A DNA stretch of 64,000 nt from Arthrobacter sp. zg-Y20 (lineage in GTDB: Bacteria; Actinomycetota; Actinomycetes; Actinomycetales; Micrococcaceae): contig NZ_CP126241.1 of assembly GCF_030142075.1 (NCBI RefSeq), forward strand, positions 3,410,001-3,474,000, in the 5' to 3' direction. Below are positions 33,490 through 43,059 of the stretch, piece by piece. The notes beneath the pieces are model-generated. The model was not told the DNA's origin, searched no databases, and saw nothing but the letters and a program-made list of their open reading frames with translations. Numbering within the stretch: the first letter of the stretch is position 1; every line of letters starts with the position of its first letter. The position numbers were made by a program, and so were the translations under genes.

Positions 33490-34892
33490 GCAGTGCCGAC
33501 CGGATCGTGGCAGACCTGCGCACCTGGATTTCCTCAGCCGCTCCGGGAGCCCAATTGCCGCCGAGCCGGACACTCGTGGCGCGGTACGGCGTCAGCCCGG
33601 TGACGGTGCAGCGGGCGCTTCGAACGCTCTCCTCGCTGGGGCTGGTGGAGGGCCGGCCGGGCGCGGGCACCTTTGTCCGTGCCCGCACAGTGGCCCGGGT
33701 GCAGGACTACGGCTGGCAGACCGCCGCCCTGGGTGCTCCGCGCAGCATGCCCACCCTTTCCGCCGCCATGCGCGCTGCGCCTGATGACGTGATTGCCCTG
33801 CACTCGGGCTATCCGGACGCGGAGCTGCTGCCCGGCCAGCTGGTGCGGGCAGCCTTTGCCCGTGCCGCCCGCAGCGACACTGTGCTCTCCCGTTCCCCTG
33901 CCGCCGGCCTGCCCGACCTCCGTGCCTGGTTCGCCGCCGAACTGGGGGCGGGCGCACCGGCGGACATCGCCCCGCCGGCAGCAGCCGACGTCGTGGTCCT
34001 GCCGGGCAGCCAGGGCGGACTCAGTGCCGCGTTCCGCGCCCTCGTCGGACCCGGCAGGCCGCTGCTCATCGAATCACCCACCTATTGGGGTGCACTCCTT
34101 GCGGCCGCACAGGCCGGGGTGCAGGTGGTTCCGGTTCCCAGTGGAAGCGACGGCCCGGATCCGGAGGAGCTGTCCCGCGCCTTTGCGCAGACCGGTGCGC
34201 GGGCGTTTTATGCCCAGCCCGCCTTCGCCAACCCCACCGGGGCCTACTGGTCCCGGCAGCGGGCGGACCAGGTGCTGGCCACCGTTCGTCGGCACGGCGC
34301 CTTCCTGATCGAGGATGACTGGGCCCATGACTTCGGCATTGCGGCAGATCCGGAGCCTCTGGCGGCCCGGGACGACGGCGGGCACGTGGTTTATCTGCGG
34401 TCCCTCACCAAAAGCGTTTCCCCGGCGGTGCGGGTGGCGGCCGTCATCGCGCGCGGACCGGCACGGGAACGGCTGCTGGCAGATGTGCAGGCCTCGTCCA
34501 CCTACGTAAGCGGTGTCCTGCAGTCGGTGGCGCTCGACGTCGTCACGCAGCCCGCCTGGCGGACGCACCGGCGCCACCTGCGCGGCCAGCTGGCCGCGCG
34601 GCGGGACCTGTTGCTGGAAGCGCTGCGTGAGCATGCCCCGCTGGCCCGGGTCGAGGCGGTCCCCAAGGGCGGGCTGAACCTGTGGGTGCGGTTGCCGGAT
34701 AACACCGATCCGGCCGTGGTGGCCCGGGACTGTGAAGCGGCCGGCGTCCGCGTTGCTCCAGGCAACGAGTGGTTTCCCGCCGAACAGGCCGGCGCCTATC
34801 TGCGGCTGAATTACTCCGGACCCAATCCGGGCGCTTTCGGTGAGGGGGCGCGGATTATCGGCCGGGTCCTTGAGGACCACCGGGGGCGCTGA
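33477..34892 (+). CDS. MocR family PLP-dependent transcriptional regulator
   Basis: 471 residues. The N-terminal GntR winged helix is about 5-70 (LPPSRTLVARYGVSPVTVQRAL), the linker about 70-100, then a fold-type I aminotransferase-like domain with the PLP Lys in SLTKSVSPAVRVA (about 313). MocR proteins use PLP as a co-effector and commonly control vitamin B6, GABA or transporter genes. Here the obvious target is the divergent EamA gene. Its 3-prime end overlaps the convergent TetR gene by 38 bp. Confidence 0.9.
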   Translation: MADSSSADRIVADLRTWISSAAPGAQLPPSRTLVARYGVSPVTVQRALRTLSSLGLVEGRPGAGTFVRARTVARVQDYGWQTAALGAPRSMPTLSAAMRAAPDDVIALHSGYPDAELLPGQLVRAAFARAARSDTVLSRSPAAGLPDLRAWFAAELGAGAPADIAPPAAADVVVLPGSQGGLSAAFRALVGPGRPLLIESPTYWGALLAAAQAGVQVVPVPSGSDGPDPEELSRAFAQTGARAFYAQPAFANPTGAYWSRQRADQVLATVRRHGAFLIEDDWAHDFGIAADPEPLAARDDGGHVVYLRSLTKSVSPAVRVAAVIARGPARERLLADVQASSTYVSGVLQSVALDVVTQPAWRTHRRHLRGQLAARRDLLLEALREHAPLARVEAVPKGGLNLWVRLPDNTDPAVVARDCEAAGVRVAPGNEWFPAEQAGAYLRLNYSGPNPGAFGEGARIIGRVLEDHRGR

Positions 34893-35514
34893 GGCGCTGG
34901 GACCCGGGCCGTGCGCCCGTCCAGCCTTGGGGCTCAGGCGGCGGCACCAAGAGTTCGAAACCCCGCAATGCCGTCGCCACCGTTTCCACCGGGGATCTGT
35001 CACCGTCGGAGAAGGCCCAGACAGCCAAAGCCTCCATGATGCCGGCCTGCACCGCCGTTGCGAGCACCCTGGGCCGCAGCGCATCCGCGGGTTCACCCAG
35101 CCTCCGGGCGATGACTTCCACCAGCTGCCGGTGCCACAACTGGTACATCTGCGATGAGGCGGCCTGCAGCTCCCTGGTGGTGACAATCAGCTGGATGCGC
35201 TGGCGGCCGTCCGCATACTCGTCGCCAAACGCCGCGGCCACGGCCGCAATGATCTGTTCCATCAACGGCAGACCGGCGTCGGCCGATTCAAACCCTTCCC
35301 GCAGTGCGTCAAAGGTTTGGTCCACGGCGCCCCATACAATGTCTGCCTTCGCCGGAAAGTGGCGGTGCAGGGTCCGGACGCTGACCCCCACCTCGGCGGC
35401 GATGCCGCCCACCGTCACATTTTCGTAGCCGTCCCGGAGTACGACGCCGAAAGCGCGGGCGCGCAGTTCGGCCTCTTCCACCGCGGGGGGACGGCCCGGT
35501 GCTCGTCTGGTCAT
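34855..35514 (-). CDS. TetR family transcriptional regulator
   Basis: 219 residues: the N-terminal HTH VGGIAAEVGVSVRTLHRHF (about 35-55), then a ligand-binding helical domain and a Pro/Gly-rich tail. ATG 35514 has TACCGT (rc of 35521-35526) six bases upstream and no ribosome site, so it is probably leaderless. It is divergent from the FAD dehydrogenase, which it likely represses; GGCAGA-c-TCTGCC (35554-35566) between them is the best operator candidate. Confidence 0.9.
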   Translation of the reverse strand: MTRRAPGRPPAVEEAELRARAFGVVLRDGYENVTVGGIAAEVGVSVRTLHRHFPAKADIVWGAVDQTFDALREGFESADAGLPLMEQIIAAVAAAFGDEYADGRQRIQLIVTTRELQAASSQMYQLWHRQLVEVIARRLGEPADALRPRVLATAVQAGIMEALAVWAFSDGDRSPVETVATALRGFELLVPPPEPQGWTGARPGSQRLSAPGGPQGPGR

Positions 35515-35553
35515 CCACCCACGGTAAGCCCTTGTTCCGCGTTGCGGGGTTAT

Positions 35554-35566
35554 GGCAGACTCTGCC
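35554..35566. promoter_or_regulatory. Short palindrome between TetR and FAD dehydrogenase genes
   Basis: GGCAGA (35554-35559) and TCTGCC (35561-35566) are perfect inverted repeats around one base. They lie about 30 bases before the dehydrogenase start. Use as the TetR operator is inferred. A shorter CCGC-gtt-GCGG lies at 35537-35547. Confidence 0.45.
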
Positions 35567-35595
35567 GAAATAAGGTTGCCGACAAGGAGGTCGTT

Positions 35596-37209
35596 ATGCC
35601 CGAGGGCGAGCAGTTTGACGTGATTGTGGTGGGGTACGGAGATGCCGGGGCGGCAGCGGCCATCGAAGCGGCGGATAACGGAGCGCGTGTGCTCGTCCTG
35701 GACCGCTCCTACGGGGGCGGCGCCAGTGCCTTGTCGGGCGGGGTGGTCTATGCCGGAGGCGGCACCCGCCAGCAGCGCGAGGCCGGTTATGACGACACCG
35801 TGGAGAACCTGTACAACTACCTTCGGCAGGAATCCGGCGACAGCGTGGACGACGAGACCCTCCGCCGCTTTTGCGCAGAAAGCCCGGGGACCATTACCTG
35901 GCTCGAACAGCAGGGAGCGGTCTTCGGCAGCAGCGTTCCGGACTACAAGACGTCCTACCCCACGGACCGGCACTACCTCTATTTCTCCGGCAACGAGAAG
36001 GCCCATCCCTATAAGCTCCACGCCGAACCGGCTCCGCGCGGACACCGTGCCGTGGCCAAAGGGCTGGCTTCCGGCAAGGTGCTGTGGACCGCCCTCGCCT
36101 CATCCGCCCGCCGCAAGGGCGTCACTTTCGTTCCGCTGGCCCAGGTGCATGACCTGATCATCGAGGACGGTGCCGTGGTGGGAGTGAAGTACCGCGTCCT
36201 GGACCGGAACCATGCAAACGCCGCAGAACACGCCCGGCTGACCCGCCTCACCGGCAAGATCGGCAACTGGGCACCCGGATTGGTCAAGGGACCGGTGGCG
36301 AAGATCAAGCGTCTCTGGGAGGAGGGCGCGGTGGACCGGGAAGCGCGTGCAAGCGCGGTGGTTCTCGCCGCCGGCGGCTTTATCTACAACGAAGAATGGC
36401 TCCAGCGCCACGCTCCGGAGTTCACCGGTATTTCCCCGCTGGGGACCCCGGCTGACGACGGTACGGGAATCCGGCTGGGCATGGACGCGGGCGGCACCAC
36501 AGCCAAAATGGGCAACGTCACGGCCTGGCGCTTCCTTTCACCCCCTAGCGCCTTTATCGAGGGTGTGACCGTAGGCCTCAACGGCCGCCGGATCAAGAAT
36601 GAAGACTTGTACGGAGCCACCCACGGCAACACGCTCATGCGCGAATTCGGCGGCAAGGGCTGGGCGGTGTATGACTCCGTCACCTGGAAAAAGGCACAGG
36701 GCCAGGTCCGTTCCCAAACCCAGATTTTCCAGCGGCTTCAAGTGGCCTTCCTGCTCACTGTCGGCCACAAAAAAGCGGGCACACTGGCGGAACTGGCCAT
36801 GAAAATCGGCGTAGACGCCGCCGGGCTCCAGCGGACCGTTGAGGCCTACAACCATGGCATCGCCGACGGCACCGGGGATCCGGCGCACAAGGACCCCGCC
36901 TTGTCCGTTCCGCTGCTCAAGGCACCGTTCTATGCCTACAACATCTCCGTGGACGCTTCCCCGTTCTATCCGATTCCCGGTTTGACGCTGGGCGGACTGG
37001 TGGTGGACGGCGAGTCCGGTCTGGTGCAGCGGCAGGACGGCACACTGATTCCCGGGCTCTACGCCGCCGGCCGCAACGCCGTCGGTGTCTGCTCCGAAAG
37101 CTATGTCAGCGGCCTGTCGCTGGCCGACTGCATTTTCAGCGGCCGCCGCGCCGGCCGGCACGCCGTGTCTGCACGGGAGGCCAAGGAGTTGGACGCGGAT
37201 ATGGCCTAA
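35596..37209 (+). CDS. FAD-binding dehydrogenase (fumarate reductase/3-ketosteroid dehydrogenase-like)
   Basis: 537 residues. The N-terminal dinucleotide motif VVGYGDAGAAAAIEAADNGARVLV and Ser/Gly-rich SALSGGVVYAGGG are followed by a capping domain. The C-terminus GLYAAGRNAVGVCSESYVSG...LADCIFSGRRAG matches the SDH/FRD-flavoprotein group that includes KstD. Steroid or other ring dehydrogenation is possible, but no steroid genes are nearby. ATG 35596 has a near-perfect AAGGAGG. It is probably under the divergent TetR regulator. Confidence 0.82.
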   Translation: MPEGEQFDVIVVGYGDAGAAAAIEAADNGARVLVLDRSYGGGASALSGGVVYAGGGTRQQREAGYDDTVENLYNYLRQESGDSVDDETLRRFCAESPGTITWLEQQGAVFGSSVPDYKTSYPTDRHYLYFSGNEKAHPYKLHAEPAPRGHRAVAKGLASGKVLWTALASSARRKGVTFVPLAQVHDLIIEDGAVVGVKYRVLDRNHANAAEHARLTRLTGKIGNWAPGLVKGPVAKIKRLWEEGAVDREARASAVVLAAGGFIYNEEWLQRHAPEFTGISPLGTPADDGTGIRLGMDAGGTTAKMGNVTAWRFLSPPSAFIEGVTVGLNGRRIKNEDLYGATHGNTLMREFGGKGWAVYDSVTWKKAQGQVRSQTQIFQRLQVAFLLTVGHKKAGTLAELAMKIGVDAAGLQRTVEAYNHGIADGTGDPAHKDPALSVPLLKAPFYAYNISVDASPFYPIPGLTLGGLVVDGESGLVQRQDGTLIPGLYAAGRNAVGVCSESYVSGLSLADCIFSGRRAGRHAVSAREAKELDADMA

Positions 37210-37478
37210 GGGACGGGCGGGTGCTGCCCGCCGCCGTCGTCCCGGTTTCCACCTGCTGCGCTGATATCCGCTGTTTCGGGCTCCCAGCGCAGCAGGTCCC
37301 CGGGCTGGCAGTCCAACACCTCACAGAGCGCGGCCAGGGTGGTGAAGCGCACCGCCTTGGCCCGCCCGTTCTTCAGGACGGCAAGATTGGCTGGAGTAAT
37401 GCCAATCCGCTCCGCGAGGGTGCCCACGGCCATCTTGCGCCGAGCCAGCATCACGTCAATATCCACGACGATCGGCAT
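37206..37478 (-). CDS. Cro/CI-type HTH regulator (YozG-like)
   Basis: 90 residues. Helix-turn-helix at about 10-60 (LAERIGITPANLAVLKNGRAKAVRFTTLAALCEVL, quoted as adjoining parts: LAERIGITPANL then KAVRFTTLAALC), ending with the family's CQPGDLLRW. The ATG overlaps the upstream stop in TGATG, coupling it to the DUF2975 gene. Small Xre/DUF2975 pairs are common; the membrane partner may modulate the regulator. Confidence 0.88.
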   Translation of the reverse strand: MPIVVDIDVMLARRKMAVGTLAERIGITPANLAVLKNGRAKAVRFTTLAALCEVLDCQPGDLLRWEPETADISAAGGNRDDGGGQHPPVP

Positions 37479-37969
37479 CAGATCACCCCGCCGAGTTCGG
37501 TGCGCAGGTGGTGCGCCTCCGCCGCAGTGGCAACGGCTGAAGCCAGCAGCGCCCGCATCACCAGCACGAGCAGGGCGCCGGCCGCAACGGTCACCCCCAT
37601 GCCGCCAATCAACAGCACGACGCCGGGTGCCACCCCTTCGCCCGGCGCCAGTACGGCTCCCAACGCGAACAGCAGCAGGGCAGCGACGGACACCGCGCCG
37701 ATAATCACATCCACATAGCGGAAGGCTGCGGACGAGAACACCGTTCCCCGGCGCACCATGGTGAGCAGCCGCCAAACGCAGACCAGGCAGACCTGGAAGG
37801 CCAGGATGCCCAGCACCACGATGATGAGCACGGGCACACGAACCGCTTCAGCACCCGCCTCGGCCAGGTCGATGCCGAACAGCGGCACCATTACTGCCTC
37901 GACAAACAGGGTGCCGAGAAACACCAGCACCAGCACTATCCGTAACGCCAGGATGGTTGCTTTTCCCAT
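37478..37969 (-). CDS. DUF2975 family membrane protein
   Basis: 163 residues with four hydrophobic segments, matching DUF2975. ATG 37969 follows GGGAGAG by four bases. It is coupled by stop/start overlap to the HTH gene. A TATCGATA palindrome lies in the AT-richer stretch about 48 bases upstream and may be the regulator's own site. Function is unknown; pairing with an Xre regulator suggests a membrane sensor or stress role. Confidence 0.85.
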   Translation of the reverse strand: MGKATILALRIVLVLVFLGTLFVEAVMVPLFGIDLAEAGAEAVRVPVLIIVVLGILAFQVCLVCVWRLLTMVRRGTVFSSAAFRYVDVIIGAVSVAALLLFALGAVLAPGEGVAPGVVLLIGGMGVTVAAGALLVLVMRALLASAVATAAEAHHLRTELGGVI

Positions 37970-38063
37970 GACACTCTCCCTGCGGAACCCCGTCGATTGA
38001 AGGACAGTCAATACTTATCGATAATCGAGAGGTACCGCAAGAGTTTCCGGAAACCAGTAGCCG

Positions 38064-38137
38064 AACTTCCCACGCTCTGTGACTGCTGTGCCGAGTGGGA
38101 CCACACCAGCAACACCGGCACCAAAGCGTGGGAAGTT
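38064..38137. repeat. Long imperfect hairpin with 13-bp perfect outer arms
   Basis: AACTTCCCACGCT (38064-38076) and AGCGTGGGAAGTT (38125-38137) are exact inverted repeats 48 bases apart. Inside them GTGCCG (38088-38093) pairs with CGGCAC (38116-38121), so the whole can fold into one branched hairpin. It starts 18 bases past the stop of the CU044_5270 gene. No T-run follows on either strand, so a REP-like element or RNA structure is as likely as a terminator. Confidence 0.6.
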
Positions 38138-38154
38138 TCCGCGGCGCAGGTTCC

Positions 38155-39189
38155 CTAGGGCGCTGAATCCACCACCGAGGTGGTGACCGCGGACCATCCG
38201 AGCGCGGTGCCGGCCGGGAAGATTTTTCCGTCTTCCAACAACACCGTCCGCTCACCGATCATCAGGCCGGTCTGCGGATCAATGATGATCTCACTCCGGA
38301 AGCCTTGCTCGGGCGATCCGATGCCCAGCGAGATTCCGGTCCGCCCGTCCAGGGCTGCCTCCCGGTCAACAACGGAGACTCCGGGAATCAGCGCTGCCGC
38401 CTGGTACAGGGCGGCCCGCAGATCCGCCGGGATGGCGCCGGTCCCCAGGGTTTCAGCGATCCGTTCGAACGCTTCCTCATGGGGGGTCTGTCCCCCGCCG
38501 GCATTGCCTTCATAAAGCAGGTCAAGTAGTTGCCGGGGGTCCCGGGGCGCACCCTCAACCGCTTCCTGCAACGGCATGTCGTTGAGAACGTGCTGGGTTG
38601 ATCCGCCGAACTCCCCGCGCGGGGCACGCGACACGTCACCGCTGTCAGAGCTGCCCGCACCAACACGTTCGGCCTCCTGCCTGGACCCCTCATCGAAGAA
38701 CTGCACCGGTTTGGATGGTTCGCGGATCCACACCCATTCCCCGGTCCGGTCCGCGGGTATGTACACCTGGTGGTCCCGGCGGGTCAGCCAGGAGAACTCT
38801 TGCCCCTCCGGCGTGACCGTGGAGGTGGTGCCCACCATGTCGGTGTCCACCAGCAGGTACTGGCCGGGCGCCAGCACCGGGTCGGAGCTGGTGATGGTTG
38901 CCGCAGCGGCGGCGTTCAGCACTTCGGCGGCCTCCGCCGTCGCACCGGGGCGCTCATCCGAGCCGACGACGTCGACCGCCACCAGCGCCGCGACCAGGGC
39001 GGCCGCAGCAGCGGAGGCCAGCAGGGCGCGCCGCCAGGGTCTGCGGGGGTGCAGTACCGGTGCCGGCTCCCGCGCGGAGTCTTCCTGGGCAGCTCGTTGC
39101 ATCAGTTTCTCCCGGCCGGCGGCGAGGACGGCCGGGGGAACGGTTCCGGTGGTGTTACGCGTTGCGCGCAGCAGGTGCAGTTCGTCCAT
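38155..39189 (-). CDS. CU044_5270 family protein (sigma-linked single-pass membrane protein)
   Basis: 344 residues: a cytoplasmic N-terminal 70 residues beginning MDELHLLRAT, one membrane helix (about 75-95, RALLASAAAAALVAALVAVD) and a large extracytoplasmic domain containing ITSSDPVLAPGQYLLVDT and ending GTALGWSAVTTSVVDSAP. This architecture matches the CU044_5270 family, usually encoded after an ECF sigma gene and thought to act as its anti-sigma or sensor. It overlaps the sigma gene by 35 bp. Confidence 0.85.
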   Translation of the reverse strand: MDELHLLRATRNTTGTVPPAVLAAGREKLMQRAAQEDSAREPAPVLHPRRPWRRALLASAAAAALVAALVAVDVVGSDERPGATAEAAEVLNAAAAATITSSDPVLAPGQYLLVDTDMVGTTSTVTPEGQEFSWLTRRDHQVYIPADRTGEWVWIREPSKPVQFFDEGSRQEAERVGAGSSDSGDVSRAPRGEFGGSTQHVLNDMPLQEAVEGAPRDPRQLLDLLYEGNAGGGQTPHEEAFERIAETLGTGAIPADLRAALYQAAALIPGVSVVDREAALDGRTGISLGIGSPEQGFRSEIIIDPQTGLMIGERTVLLEDGKIFPAGTALGWSAVTTSVVDSAP

Positions 39190-39751
39190 GATCACTGTCC
39201 ATTTCGTCGAAAAGGGCAAAGCCGAGGTCCGCGCGGAGCTTGCGCCGGGCGCGGTTGATGCGGGAGCGGACGGTGCCCACGGGTACCCCGGCGGCGGTGG
39301 CGATGCCGTCATAGGTCAGGTCCGCCCAGGCATAAAGCAGGATCGCCTCCCGGTCGATCGGGGCCAGCGCCTGCAGGGCCGCTCCGATCCGGGACCGGTC
39401 GCCGTCAGCGTCCACCTGCGCGTCCACTGCCTCCAATCCACCGGCCGTGTCCCCGCGGCTGCTGTTCCGCACCAGGGCACGCAGCATCCGCGCTTCTGCG
39501 CGGTGGTGCCGGCGCAGCAGGTTGGTGGCAATGCCGAAAAGCCACGGCCGGACCGCTTCGGCCGGACCGGTGAAACCCGCCCTCCGTTCGAAGGCGATGA
39601 GAAAGGTCTCGGCCATCACGTCTTCGGCGGCAAAGTCACCGGCACGGCGGGCCGCGTACCGGTAGATGTCCGGCGCGTGCCGGTCATAGAGTTCCCCGAA
39701 TATGGAGGGACCGCTGCGCGAGAGCTCCACAATCTCTTTGTCTGTCTTCAC
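39155..39751 (-). CDS. ECF RNA polymerase sigma factor
   Basis: 198 residues: region 2 about 15-85 (FGELYDRHAPDIYRYAARR, then AEDVMAETFLIAFERR and VRPWLFGIATNLLRRHHR) and region 4 about 125-180 (ALAPIDREAILLYAWADLTYDGIATAAGVPVGTVRSRI, seen as adjoining parts). The GTG start has no clear ribosome site. It is translationally coupled to the downstream CU044_5270 gene, which presumably controls its activity. Confidence 0.9.
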   Translation of the reverse strand: MKTDKEIVELSRSGPSIFGELYDRHAPDIYRYAARRAGDFAAEDVMAETFLIAFERRAGFTGPAEAVRPWLFGIATNLLRRHHRAEARMLRALVRNSSRGDTAGGLEAVDAQVDADGDRSRIGAALQALAPIDREAILLYAWADLTYDGIATAAGVPVGTVRSRINRARRKLRADLGFALFDEMDSDHGRTAPAARNA

Positions 39752-39834
39752 ACCCTGTAATGCCCGCTCACCGCGAATGGTTCACGGTTCCCCCGGTTTT
39801 CTTTTCGGTTTTCCTGGACACCGCATTAAACGAC

Positions 39835-39879
39835 GACGGCGCCGCCCGGACCGTGGAAGCGGTCCGGCGCGGCGCCGTC
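39835..39879. terminator. Strong terminator hairpin after gap
   Basis: GACGGCGCCGC (39835-39845) with GCGGCGCCGTC (39869-39879), continued inward by CCGGACCG (39846-39853) and CGGTCCGG (39860-39867), makes a stem of about 19 bp with a 6-base loop. On the minus strand it is followed by GTCGTTTAAT. It lies 20 bases past the gap stop. Confidence 0.8.
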
Positions 39880-39898
39880 GGGGATGTTGCGGGTGTTG

Positions 39899-40952
<1,054 letters not shown>

Positions 40953-41001
40953 ATGTCTTCTACAATTATGCTGTTATTACCGCCACACGTCAAAGGGACA
41001 C

Positions 41002-42204
41002 ATGGACGCCTCCGCCAACACCCCGCAGCTATTGCGCCGCGCCAACCTGCGCGCAGTGCTGCACGTGCTGCGCTCGGCACCATCGGTCACCGGCACCGAC
41101 CTGATCGACGCCACCGGCCTCACCCGCGCCACCGTGATCGCCGTCTGTGATGACCTGATAGCCCGCGGCTGGGCCCGGGAAACGGACTCCCCCCGCGCCG
41201 GCGGGCAGAAAGGCCGTCCGGCCCGCCGCTTCCAGTTCAACGAGAGTGCCGGGTACGTCCTGGGGCTCGACGTCGGCATTGCCACCGTCCGCGTGCTCGC
41301 CGCCGACCTCGCCGGCGCCGTCGTCGGCGGTGCCGAGGCGCGCTTCCCCCGTCACGGCGGGCAGCGGGAGGACCGGCGCCGGGTGGTCACCGCCGCCGTT
41401 GACGCGGCCCTGGAGGATGCCGGAATTACTTCCTCGGCGGTGCTCTGTGCCGGAATGGGCATTGCCGCCCAGGTCACCGGCGCCGGTCGGGTTGCCCCGG
41501 GGCAGGACGTGGCACCCATGTTCGATCTGGGGCTCACGCAGGAGTTCAGCAAGGCCCGGGGCTGGCCGCTGCTGGTGGAGAATGACGCCAAGCTGGCCGC
41601 TTTAGCCGAACGCTGGCGGGGCGTGGGGGCGGGGGAAGAGAACCTTGCCGTGATCCTGGCCGGCGAGCGGCTGGGCAGCGGCATCATTGAATCAGGCCGG
41701 CTGCTGCACGGCGCTTCGGGCGGCACCGGCGGCATGGGGGCGCTGGACCTGGTGGACGGTGTGGGCAATGAGGACGGCATTGCCAAGCTGGCCCGCCTGT
41801 GGGGCAGCGCCGCCCTCGAGGACGGCCACAACGGGCGGATCCGTGAACTGGTGGGGCCCAACACCAACCGCGCGTCGGCCCGCCTGGTGTTCGAAGCGGC
41901 CGAGGCGGGCGACCCGGTGGCCGTGGAAATCCTGGACCGGATTGCTGCCCGGATGGCCCGGGTCCTGGCGCTGGTGTCCTCGTTCTTCGATCCCCGGCTG
42001 ATCGTCATCGGCGGCGCCGTGGCCGCGTCCGCCACCGCCCTGCTACCGGCGATGCGGCAGGAACTGGAACGGTACGTGGTGCAGCCGCCGCGGATTGCCG
42101 TCTCCGGGCTGGGCAAAACGCTGGTGCCCACGGGCGCGGTGCGCCTGGCCCTGGACTACGTGGAGACGCACCTGCTGGATCTGGTCCCCGAACTGCGGCG
42201 CTAG
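41002..42204 (+). CDS. ROK family transcriptional regulator
   Basis: 400 residues: N-terminal winged helix about 10-70 (LLRRANLRAVLHVLRSAPS, then ATGLTRATVIAVCDDL) and a C-terminal ROK sugar-kinase-like fold about 80-395 (GYVLGLDVGIATVRVLAADL and VENDAKLAAL). The usual ROK zinc-binding cysteine cluster is not evident, which is common in actinobacterial members. It probably binds a sugar or sugar phosphate and represses itself and gap. AAAGGG precedes the ATG by four bases. Confidence 0.88.
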   Translation: MDASANTPQLLRRANLRAVLHVLRSAPSVTGTDLIDATGLTRATVIAVCDDLIARGWARETDSPRAGGQKGRPARRFQFNESAGYVLGLDVGIATVRVLAADLAGAVVGGAEARFPRHGGQREDRRRVVTAAVDAALEDAGITSSAVLCAGMGIAAQVTGAGRVAPGQDVAPMFDLGLTQEFSKARGWPLLVENDAKLAALAERWRGVGAGEENLAVILAGERLGSGIIESGRLLHGASGGTGGMGALDLVDGVGNEDGIAKLARLWGSAALEDGHNGRIRELVGPNTNRASARLVFEAAEAGDPVAVEILDRIAARMARVLALVSSFFDPRLIVIGGAVAASATALLPAMRQELERYVVQPPRIAVSGLGKTLVPTGAVRLALDYVETHLLDLVPELRR

Positions 42205-42219
42205 GAGCGACCCGGCCGC

Positions 42220-42447
42220 TTAGCGCCAGTAATTGTTGGCGGCGGCGATGGTGGCAAACTCGGTGGCGACCACGGCCGCCGCGGCAATAAGCGCTTCGGG
42301 GTTGTTCGCGTAGGCGTCGCGGATAATCTCCTGGACCTTTTCATCCGGCTGGATGGCCAAAGATGTCTGCAGTGCCAGGCTGAGGGCCAGCTTGCGTCCA
42401 TCCTCGGGGGTGGGGCACTGCAGTGAATTGTTCGGCACAAGCTCCAT
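42220..42447 (-). CDS. Small conserved hypothetical protein (75 aa)
   Basis: Unrecognised, soluble and mostly alpha-helical by composition. It starts MELVPNNSLQCPTPEDGRK and ends in an Ala-rich helix TEFATIAAANNYWR. AAGGA eight bases upstream of the ATG supports the start. It is convergent with the ROK gene (15 bases apart). Confidence 0.65.
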   Translation of the reverse strand: MELVPNNSLQCPTPEDGRKLALSLALQTSLAIQPDEKVQEIIRDAYANNPEALIAAAAVVATEFATIAAANNYWR

Positions 42448-42563
42448 GGTGTCCGTCCTTTGAACGCGTGGCACGGCGGCTTGCTTCATTGTGGGCGGGG
42501 CCGATTCCGGGGCGCAAGGGCCTGCAGGTTTCCCCTGCGGCAGGGGCGCCACTCGGCCCCGGC

Positions 42564-43049
42564 TCAGTCCCGGTGCGTATTGCGGTAGCCGCGGGCCTGC
42601 ACCGCCAGCAGGGCAAGGGCACCGGCCAGGCCGGACGGCAGCAGGTAGACACCCGTCATCTGGAAGTTGAGCAGGATCAGACCCTTCCGGGTCATGGTCG
42701 TAGTGCCGTTGCCGTATACGGTGTCCAACTGCAGGCCGCCAAAGAGCCAGATCAGTCCGACGCCCAGCATCAGCACCACAATCGCCCAGGCGGCGCCGAG
42801 GTAGGGGTTGAGCCTGCTCCGTGACAGGTCCGTGCCATTCGGGTTGCCGTGCGGGGGCGCTTCCAGTCCGGTGCCGGCGGCGGGGGCTTCCCCGCTGCCG
42901 TCATCCACCACCTCCACCCAGTCCCGGCCCGCGTGCTCGGTGCCGGCGCTGTCCCGGCCGGCACCGGTATCGCCGATCCGATCATCCCCGGGCTGGGGGC
43001 GGCCAAACAGCCGGCGGTCTACCTCGTCATAGTTTTGCTGGTTCGCCAT
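42564..43049 (-). CDS. Hypothetical membrane protein (161 aa)
   Basis: Unassigned. A polar N-terminal 80 residues (MANQQNYDEVDRRLFGRPQ) are followed by two hydrophobic segments, AAWAIVVLMLGVGLIWLFGG (about 88-107) and YLLPSGLAGALALLAVQA (about 135-152). It sits 10 bases downstream of the GT9 gene in the same direction and is likely cotranscribed with it. Confidence 0.75.
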   Translation of the reverse strand: MANQQNYDEVDRRLFGRPQPGDDRIGDTGAGRDSAGTEHAGRDWVEVVDDGSGEAPAAGTGLEAPPHGNPNGTDLSRSRLNPYLGAAWAIVVLMLGVGLIWLFGGLQLDTVYGNGTTTMTRKGLILLNFQMTGVYLLPSGLAGALALLAVQARGYRNTHRD

Positions 43050-43059
43050 GCACCGGAGC

